From Branchiostoma floridae (Eukaryota; Chordata; Leptocardii; Amphioxiformes; Branchiostomatidae), in contig NC_049985.1 of assembly GCF_000003815.2 (NCBI RefSeq), positions 1,329,410-1,393,409 of the forward strand: 64,000 bases of DNA, written 5' to 3'. The notes under the pieces are model-generated. The model was not told the DNA's origin and did no database searches. It saw only the letters and a program-made list of their open reading frames with translations. Every line of letters starts with the position of its first letter. Position 1 is the stretch's first letter. This document shows, piece by piece, positions 55,401-64,000 of the stretch. The position numbers and the translations under genes are program-made.

Positions 55401-55791
55401 TTTGTTAATGTTGGAAAGTAGCGTAACTAAACCTATTTGATAAAGGACCAAAATGTTTCAACTTTACCTTCCTTACAGTAAAAGAAACACTTGTCCATTC
55501 TGAACAGAAATGAAATAGAATGAACTAATCATATGTACTTTTATTGAATCCTTAAAATAATATTTCTACTCAGTTTTTTCATCAATTTTAACTTCCGTTA
55601 TTAACAAGAGGATATGCAAGTTTAGAAATGTACTCTCCGTATTGCACACATAAAATCAATGGCATTAACATTACGATTGAAGTCATGAGCAACAAAACAT
55701 TTTCTAATGCTGCCAGTCAGATCCACTGTTGCCCCAAGAATACCGCAAATTTGCTGTATTCACCTGCCTTACGACGATTGTGACCAGAACC
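55401..55791. other. 3' flank of gene G
   Basis: AT-rich sequence next to the gene G stop. The part at 55680-55790 (GACGATTGTGACCAGAACC) is related to the right flank of the 28-bp minisatellites (GACGGTTGTGGCCAGGACTC), which marks both as esterase 3' UTR sequence. Confidence 0.5.
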
Positions 55792-58700
55792 TTAGGCGAA
55801 CAGATAGGAAACAAGAAACGTGAACACCAGAACAGAAAGGCTACACGAAGTCTCGCGAGTTCCCCCACTGGAGTCTGCCCTGGCGCGGTGAGAGTGGACG
55901 TGCATTCCCATCAGCCTCGGCACCTCCTCGTTCCAAAACTTCATGTTGGACTCCCGGAGTCTGACGTCAGCAGATGACGTCACGTCCAGCTTGAGGTACG
56001 ATTGAGATGAAGGGGTGTAACGTGGCCAGGTCACCATGTCACGCATGCGTGCCGCTCCTGTCGAGTCATTGGGGTCCCTTTAGAAGAAATAAGAAATATC
56101 TCAGGCATCCGTGAAATACCGTCCGTCTAATTAGATTACAGTTTATCCATTAAGCAAAATAAGATTTTTTATCAACATTAGATATGCCCACTTCCTTTCA
56201 TATTGACTGTTATAAGTATAACAAAATGTATAATATATTACTGACGGGCAGACCAAAAACAAGACCTCCCCGTGAATGAGTACTCTCTTCCATTGACCCC
56301 GTGACCTGTCATGACTGAGGCATTCTCATACTTATACTTTGTACTGATCTATGTACCAACCTCCTACTCACTTTCTGTCACACTACCGACAGTATGTTCA
56401 AATACCTAAAACCACACAAGAACACAGACATCCAGAGACAGAGGCAAAGGTATATGCAATTAGTCCTGTACCCGTTTGTGGCGAAGTTAACCCAGTACGC
56501 CATCATGTCCAGACTCAGGTCCCTCTCCTCCTGGGTGAAGCTGTACTTCCAGGAGTTACCGGTGTCGTCACGCAGAAGCGGGATGCCGAACATAAGAAAC
56601 AGGTCGTCACCGTGGTCAACTTTTACATACGGCGGACGGAAGGGGAAAACAGAAGCTCTGCGCTGCAGCTCGTAATGGTACACTCGACTGGAGGCTGCGT
56701 AGAGAAACAATTCAGCATTAGGATCTAAGATATGTACAAATGTAAAATTGTCTACTGCATCAAGAAATACAATAGATAGTTTTATAGACGGTACTTGTAT
56801 TGTACACTAAAACACCAAAATGCCGTATGCAATTATATGTAAATATTACATTGTGTTCGTTTCTTTGGGAAATCACCTAATGTACGAAGATTTAAAAGCG
56901 TGTCATCTGCCAATCAACATAATTGACCTAAAAGAAGAATGTTAGTCCGTTTCCGTGGCTCCTTAAACAAAACAACCGACTCAGAAGAAAGGGAAGAGCT
57001 GTGATATTTTTTTATTTCTCTGCATGCGTGAAGCATCCACTCTTTTTCATTTCAAAATTCCAAAAAGATAAAAAAAAGTCGTGAAGCTTGAGGTCTTAAA
57101 AATCCGTTGTTTTTCGCCTAAAACTATCTAGTCAGTGAGTAACTCGTTGCCATCGGTTGCAGTAGAGGCATTCCCATTACATAGCTGGGCATGACATAGT
57201 GTTACAGTTTGTTCCCTTTACCACCTAATAACTACAGTACCACAGGAACATGAGACTCCCCTACCCTCCCACGCTACTGCCGGCATGCCTGCCTCGGCCT
57301 TCGCCATCATGACTGTCTGGGCGGTGAACGTCGCGTCCATCAGGAGTTGGAGAAACTGGTCACGCAGGTAGATCGGATCGTCCGCCATGTCGGGGTCCAG
57401 GTACTGGTCTATCACAGGCTGGAGGAGCGTGTCAACACTGCCGCCCTGAGATAACGACAAAGGATAAATACTCGACAAAAGTAAACATCATGGTCAACGA
57501 TGTCATCCCTTGATAGAGACGGGGACGCCATAAAAGTTCTGCGACTTATGATCCGTTTCTCAGCAAGTCAGACACAGTGGGCACTATGTCACTGTAGACA
57601 GGACTCCTCACGATGTCACGATGGGACATTATCAAACGGAACTCCATAATTATAAACTGGTCTCATTGACTAGGTGGTCCTTATGCAGAGGTGGTCAAAT
57701 GTGGTGTTTCACACAGGTCTTCGGTATTTGCAACTAAGGATTTATTTTACATCTTTAGATTCAGCTGGTGCATCACATGCTGGAGGATCTCGTCAGCACT
57801 AGCTGCTACCCTTTATTTGGAATATATCACAGGCGAAGGAGTTTGGCAAAAAGGCGAAATGAGCTCGTTATATATGGCCATGGCCATGAGTTTTGGGGCC
57901 TCTTAGCGGCAAGTTCTGGAATTGCAGGGGCATTTCTGTCAAAAATTTCCCAAGAGGATAAACCAACAAAGAAATAACTGATTTTCAAGATTTTTGGTAT
58001 GAAATCTACAAAAGATGTACAAAATTAGATACAAATTATGCAATATAGGGGTTACATTTGCATAAGTAATGAGAAAAATATTCTACCATAGCATTTTTTT
58101 TCAATGTATGTCTTGCCCAAGACATGACATGGTCTTGACATTTTGGTGTCAGGTAGCTTTTGACGTCAGGGAAATGTGGAGCAGCTTTGAGCCCACTAAC
58201 ATATAATTTTAGAACTGCATTGGTATTTTTGTCAAAACATTCCGAGCAACAGGATACCTGAAGAAAGGAATGAAGGATGTCCATCATTTTGGGGATGCTT
58301 TAGCAAAGCTGTAAATAATATGAGGACTTGATTTGCATAAGTGAATGAGGAAATTGTATAATTCCATTGTTTTACATAACTGGACTTCAATAAATGCATC
58401 TCAAATAATTCATAACAGGTGGGAAATAAACAAATACCAAACATGCACACGAGGAACTTTTTGCATAATTAATACAAACATGGCAAAAATGTTAAATAAT
58501 ACATAATCGGATACTTTATACTTAGTGTGTTAGTTGAAGGTGAACATCACAATGCTTAAATTATACAAATGGTAAGCCTTTTACAAAAAATCTATTTCAT
58601 GGAGGTATGAGGTCGCCGAACTCTTGTTTTCAAATAAATTCAAGCAGCCGAAGTGTCTCCTACCAGGTACTGTTCGACCACCTGCTGTAGATACTCCGGA

Positions 58701-61233
58701 AGGTTAGTTTCGAACTCTGCCCGGGTCATCCCATCTGCGTCCACATACGGGACCTCTGATGACATCCACCCGAACTCGTCATTGTTGGTGCCCAGAAGGT
58801 AGTCCACCCTGTTGATGAACTTGTGGTTCATCAGGTCCTGTGAAAACAACAACGTAGATTAGTATGAAAGTTTTTCTCCATAACTTTATCGAATAAAAGA
58901 CTCGACATTGTCCCATCAGAAAAGAGTGAATTTCAAAAACCTAAGACACACCATCTATTTGGACAACGTCGAGATATGGGACGATCAAAAATGTTTTCTC
59001 GTGAGGGTATTAAAGATCAAGGCCCAACAACCTTCCTTAAACCGGGACGGGGGCCGACACCGGTTTCCACGCACCCACCTTCACCAATGACAACGTGGAA
59101 ATGCAAACAACGATATAAAGAGGAACAACATCACCATTGTCATAGGTTCAGCGGACGCGCGTAGAGCCTGTGCCACATACAATCAACGAAGTTCAGCACC
59201 GTTATAGGGGTGATGGGCACAATAAATAAAGCAACAGTCTTACCCAAGGATTTTGCAAGAGGAATCTTCCATCGATGACCACTGACGGAAACGTCGTTGT
59301 CACGAAGGTTTCGCTCGGTAACCTGTCAGAGCAAAAGATCGTCTATTCTATTGAGCAATCAATATCAACATAAACTTGGCATTCCATTTTGCCGTACTGC
59401 CATATACAAAACCCACCTACTCCGTAACTCGCCGGACTGTTGAATACTACTTAATCATTACTTTACCATTCTCCTTTTCACCTGCGATTGCTGTCTGCCG
59501 TATATTGTACAACAGCACAGACGTCTTCTCGTAGATTATACTGAATTAAGAATGTGATGTGGTTGGTAATGCTTGTGAATTTGCAATAATAGATTTTAGC
59601 GTACTTGTAAATGTTCAATGCTGGAAATCTAGAAATTGCCGTAACTACAGAATTCAGAATCAATATGTCTGCGATGCTGGTTCAGCAAAGATTGAATTGA
59701 ATTGAGTAAGATCGTAAGATAGAATTATGGCACTGGGTTTGTTGAATACGGTTGGAGTTTTATAAAACGAAACAGTATCTCTACATTATAACGAAAGTAC
59801 TGTGATCTTAAACTTAAACTTCTAAGGCTAGCATGCAAATTGGCTCAGTAACCCACTGTGTTCTGCTCCTTCAATGGTCTAGGCGCTCTGTAGCAACGGT
59901 AGGAGTGCTTTCTTCAGCCCTCTACAAATCGACTAATAACTAATTAAAGATAGAACACCCCTCTGAACATACCTTCTCAGACAGCTCACCATGTCATCGT
60001 AGGAGTCCGTGCTGCAGTTCAAGCTAAGGGCGAGGTTTTGTGTTTGTGTGATGTCGCCTTTCTGTGCGACTGGAACTCCCGCCACGCCGCTCTGAGAGAT
60101 GGCCCGATGGAACAGTCCCGTTGCCATGGGAGACATGACGAGTAGGGAGACGGACCAGCCTCCAGCGGACTCTCCAAATATGGTGACTCTGTCGGGATCC
60201 CCTCCGAAGTTCCGGATGTTGCCTTGTACCCACTCCAGGGCTTTTACCTGCGACGGGATAGGGTAGAATTCATCTGTCAATGTGATGCATGACAGGTGAC
60301 TGAGACAACTGCTGGTCAAATTCAAGATTGATAGTGTTTTACAATACTTCTTTGTGTGAATCAGGAATCGCAGAAACACAGACAGACAGACAGACTACAC
60401 TCATTGATAGCAGACAGGCAAAAACATCACTCCCTTGTGGCGAAGTGATCATGAAGGGATATAATTTAAACAAACTTTTATTGGGAAGATCTAGAAAGAA
60501 TCTAACCGCGTCCAGGAGACCAAAGTTGCCCGTTGCGTCGTCGTCCAGTGTCGGCAGGAAGCCCAGGGTACTCAGCCGATAGTTGATGGTTACCATGACG
60601 ACGTTATGGAGTGACGTGGGGATCTCAGCCGGGTAGGTGTCGGCACTACCAGAGTACCAACCCCCGCCATGGATCCACACCATCACCTGAAACAGCAGGT
60701 GGGATATATCAGCTTGAAAGTCTCAGTTGGTAAGACACGCTATGAAGAAAGCAATAGGTCAAATGGTCAAAATATTTCGTCGGAGTTTTTGTATATACAT
60801 ATTTGAGAAGACCTATTTTAAAAGAGGAATAAATGAAGTCATCTACATCAGGAAAACCAACATTCTCTCAACCGGGACGGGGGGTGATATGGATTTTCGT
60901 GAGCTTTTTAGCTATTGCTGACGTCACACGTGCTGAAAGACACGTGACACAGCGATCGGATTAGACAGCTGAAGAAGACCCAGATTCTGGTGAGTGCAAC
61001 TTTTGAGTTGGATTGGAAAACAGTCTCCAACCTTTCCATTATGGTTTACAGTTTCATAGTAGATGCAGGACATATCCATGGAGGATGCAGTGAGGAGGGG
61101 TCGCATTGCGTCACATGGTGGGGCAAAATTAACAAGATAAGAATGACTTGACCTTGCTTACGTAGAAGAGCAGTACCTTGCAAGATGAAATTTCCCCTGC
61201 CAAAATGTGTATTTTATGACTCTTTCTCTCCCT

Positions 61234-61283
<50 letters not shown>

Positions 61284-63141
61284 GAATTAGCTAACTTCAC
61301 ACCGTCACGTTCATATATTGTCTCTAGTATGCAAACATAGATCGATATGTAAAAATTCATTCAGTTCGATCATCTGGCTAAAACATTCTCAAGCCTCACG
61401 AACATGCACATTTCGAGAGTCTAAATTTGTAGATGCATCAATGCACAGCAACAAACTTTAATCAACATAACAAAGTCTAGGATATCTCACAGGCAGGTTG
61501 GCAGTAGCGGACACGTTTGGAGAGTACACATTCAGGAACAGGCAGTCCTCGCTGCTGGAGTTACTGCGAAACAGAAAGACCTCGTTGAAGATCGATCGTG
61601 ACAGCAGGTATTCGACCTGTGGACATCTGGAGCCGAACTCTGTGACGTCACGGACACCTGTCCAGCTGGCGGGATCCTGGGGAGGGCGCCACCTAGCGGA
61701 GAACAGAAGGGATGTTCAGATCAATGGTCATTATTTTTCCGGGCACAGCTTCTGTGAGACTTTAAGAAACTGTAAAAATGCACTTGACATATATTTCATG
61801 AATGGGACAGTGTGGGTATAAATTTCGATTTCAAAAGATCTGGCCCATTTCTCTTTCTACCCTTATATGAAGTAGTCAATTCCTAGCATGGCTTAATTGG
61901 AATCAAAATGGAGTTTTTTTTTAATTGGTGGCGTCGTTGTCCTGTTCCGCTGTATAGAAGTTGTTTATATTGAACGCTTTGGACACTTTGCATATTGGAA
62001 TACTGTGTGGTTGAGTTGGTATGACCTGGAATGTCGGCAGATGATATTATGACACCCTGTATTTAGTCATCTATATAGAACATTTCCCTTATTGTGCTTT
62101 GCCCTTCAACGTCTGTTAGGCCACTACTTACTATATTCTGTATCCCAGATACTGGCTCAATCACTTAACCATATTGGTAACGCGATGTCAAAACGTGTGC
62201 ACTTCAACTTCATCATGAAAACTGTCAATTATTCATTTTGTTTGTTTCCTTTGTATTTTTCATTGAGACTGTGGAATTACAATCCTAAGTATTTTACCCT
62301 TTTGTTCTTTCCTACGTCAGCTTAGCACCCACCTGAGGTCCCCCACAGGCGGAGCGGCGTAAGGAATCCCCTTGAATGTGAAGACGCGGTCAAAGACGGC
62401 ATTTCCGACAACAGAGGAGGTCAGGAACTCTGAACCTCTCACGTCGCCATGAGTAGTGGAGACAACAGCGGCGTCTGGAATTCAAATCGGTCAATATCAT
62501 CACAACTTTTCGTCAAAAGGATATCTGGTATCACCGATCATTCGTCAACAAATTATGTTTCCCTCTTAACATTAGGTGTGATGATTCAAATTCCTCCCTT
62601 TTCTTCACTGAAAAAATGGACGATTCTGAAAATTAAAAGGAAAGTCTATGAAGCTTCGTTTTCCAAGACTTCCAAGCTTTTCCAGCTGACTCTGTCTGTC
62701 TTGCTTGTAGAGACAGGCAAATGTGTCTGTTGCAGAAGTAAACCTTCTTTCCAGGCAGATTTACCAGCGGTATAAGTTAGTATCAAAGCTGGCAAAGGAG
62801 TGCACTGTTGGCAAAAGGAGTCATCACTTATTCAGCCACTGATGGCATATAGTAGTATCAAAGCTGGCTAGCTGTCTAAAAGGAGTCATCAGCCACTGGT
62901 GGCATAAGATAGTATCAATGCTGGCTGAAGAGTACAGCTGGCCAAAGGGAGTCACCAGCCACTGGTAGCGAAACACGCTACTGGGCCGACGTCATTCCTC
63001 TGACAGCTTTTGATGCTATCTCATGCTACCGTAGGATCTGCTTGGAGATTAAAGTAAAGCCACCCCACCTGATCCGCCTGTAAGAACCAGGATCATTGCT
63101 ATACAGACGACAAGCACGCGGAGACCCCGAGAGCTAGCCAT
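55792..63141 (-). CDS. Gene G: secreted, probably GPI-anchored type-B carboxylesterase, 596 aa
   Basis: Exons on the - strand: 63141-63069, 62474-62333, 61692-61491, 60686-60507, 60247-59973, 59322-59244, 58837-58664, 57445-57289, 56694-56472, 56077-55792; sum 1791 nt. Exon 1 is a signal peptide (LRVLVVCIAMILVLTGGSG). The triad is Ser226 in GESAGG, Glu338 in NNDEF and His455 in DHGDD, with HGGG on exon 4. Both Cys pairs are present. All introns are GT-AG except intron 8, which starts GC. Intron 7 carries a decayed second copy of the start of exon 8 (about 57766-57850). The tail after SSGG is hydrophobic and ends YLFA, fitting a GPI signal. It is the closest relative of gene F by exons 5-10. 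Confidence 0.88.
57766..57850 (-). pseudogene. Relic copy of exon 8 in intron 7 of gene G
   Basis: On the + strand 'CTGGTGCATCACATGCTGGA' ... 'TCAGCACTaGCTGC' ... 'GAATATATCAcAGGCGAAGG' lines up with the exon 8 start and the adjoining intron of gene F (CTGGTCTATCGCAGGCTGGA ... GAAATATATCAAAGGCGAAG). The frame is lost. It is a leftover of a partial duplication. Confidence 0.55.
61235..61284 (+). repeat. (CT)n(CA)n microsatellite in intron 3 of gene G
   Basis: About 17 CT units followed by six CA units. Confidence 0.95.
62775..63055. mobile_element. Foldback/MITE-like element in intron 1 of gene G
   Basis: Several copies of GGCATAaGATAGTATCAA.GCTGGC alternate with GGAGTCATCAGCCACTGGTG, and the right end reads GGATCTGCTTGGAGATTA. 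This end and the inner TTTTGATACTATCTTATGCT-type arm match the element at 6316-6457. Confidence 0.6.
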
Positions 63142-63215
63142 CTCGACTAGAATGGTCGTTGGCATCGAATAAGCCACACGACCTTTGTCCCACCTGACCT
63201 CCACGTTCCTTTACG

Positions 63216-63223
63216 TTACGTCA
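63216..63223 (-). promoter_or_regulatory. CRE/ATF-like site upstream of gene G
   Basis: TGACGTAA on the - strand, 75 bp before the gene G ATG, in the same context as upstream of array copies c, d and g. Confidence 0.5.
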
Positions 63224-63229
63224 TGTACA

Positions 63230-64000
63230 CAGTTCGTGTTCAATCTCCAAGCAGATGTTTGAACTGAATGTAGAATCGTGTTCTGAGTGCCCACTTACCT
63301 ACCATAGAATGCAGTGTTAGGTTACATGTACAAGGACACGTCTTTAGTGAGATTATGCTATGTTAAAGTGGGACAACTACCAAACCCCACACAAGAGTAG
63401 ACTAGTCTGCATGCTCTTTTCCGTAAGGTGTACGCAGCCTATTTTTATTTCCCGTAACTTGTAGGGAAAATCATCTAGTCTACGTAATTCGTAGCAAGGC
63501 GATCAAATTTAGCGTAATTGCCTTCCTTGATTTAGCGTAATATGTTGGGGGTTCTTCTAAATTCAGCGTAAATCGTTGCTCCCCCCCTCTCCAAGAAAGG
63601 GTCAGAAGAAGCACTTGGGAGAGTATCAGTTGCGTCTGGGGTTTATATATTTATTAGCGAATGTCTGGGGTTTCCTGATAAGTGAGCCGTGTGGCCACGA
63701 GGTGTGGAATGTGGAGACCGAGATCTGGTGTGGTCTACTCGTCCTTACTACATACATGACATAACGGACCCTACGAAAAAGTCAGAGTTCATGATGTAAT
63801 TATTAACATGCATTGGCATAATACCGGTCATAAGCCTTATACCGGTCGATTAAAAATAGTGGAACTTAAAGAGATCTACACATGCAACAATAGTTATTTC
63901 TGAGGTATGCACACTTCAGACATCTAGGTGTCCAATACATCATTTACAAAGCATCGATAACAATGCATTCGAAGACAACAAGGCCAAAAGTTTTCAGGTC
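63230..64000. other. Upstream region of gene G
   Basis: No gene is seen. AATCTCCAAGCAGAT at 63242 is a foldback-element end. Four spaced TTTAGCGTAA / ACGTAAT-type motifs occur at about 63480-63575. The 62-codon frame at 63576 has no recognisable features. Confidence 0.4.

Noticed and set aside
2170-63141. Calling the esterases acetylcholinesterase or neuroligin
   Set aside because: The triad is present, which excludes neuroligin-type inactive proteins. The histidine context is HGDE/HADD, as in general carboxylesterases, rather than the HGYE context of cholinesterases, so only the family is named.

Overview
The window looks like nuclear DNA of an invertebrate chordate, most likely an amphioxus (Branchiostoma). 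The evidence is many-exon genes with GT-AG introns, large tandem gene families, a leucine-rich-repeat receptor gene, and dense short transposon relics (MITEs, a tRNA-derived SINE, fragments of non-LTR retrotransposons). The species assignment is inference. There is one 100-base assembly gap at 53881-53980.

The main content is a cluster of secreted type-B carboxylesterases (alpha/beta hydrolase fold, COesterase family) arranged as two convergent blocks. On the + strand: the 3' end of gene A (1-191), gene B (2170-8506), gene C (10053-17063) and gene D (18790-25676). On the - strand: gene E (39513-33188), gene F (exons 2-10 at 49785-44235) and gene G (63141-55792). I rebuilt all of them exon by exon. 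They share a ten-exon plan with the same intron phases. Summed exon lengths are in frame for B (590 aa), D (576 aa), E (590 aa), F (about 598-601 aa) and G (596 aa). Gene C has a one-base frameshift in exon 9. Between the blocks lies one LRR transmembrane receptor gene on the - strand (30026-28197).

Each intact esterase has a signal peptide alone on exon 1, a HGGG oxyanion hole on exon 4, the nucleophile serine (GxSxG) on exon 5, the acidic residue on exon 7 and the histidine on exon 9. Two C-terminal types occur. A, B, E, F and G end in a hydrophobic GPI-anchor-like tail. C and D end in PDEL, which resembles an ER-retrieval signal. D looks like a recombinant: B-like from promoter to mid exon 9, and C-like from there through its 3' flank.

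The most unusual structure is at 50.8-54.6 kb. Seven copies of the signal-peptide first exon, several with their upstream promoter block, stand in tandem upstream of gene F with no copies of exons 2-10 between them. Six have an intact frame and an in-phase splice donor. An eighth orphan first exon (41865-41982) lies upstream of gene E. A TGACGTAA site sits about 75-82 bp upstream of four of the first-exon ATGs. The layout resembles a variable-first-exon locus.

The spaces between genes hold PIF/Harbinger-like MITEs with TTA target duplications, hAT-like MITEs, foldback elements, two 28-bp minisatellite arrays at the 3' end of gene F, and microsatellites. One MITE supplies part of a splice donor of gene F and another sits 4 bases past its stop codon.
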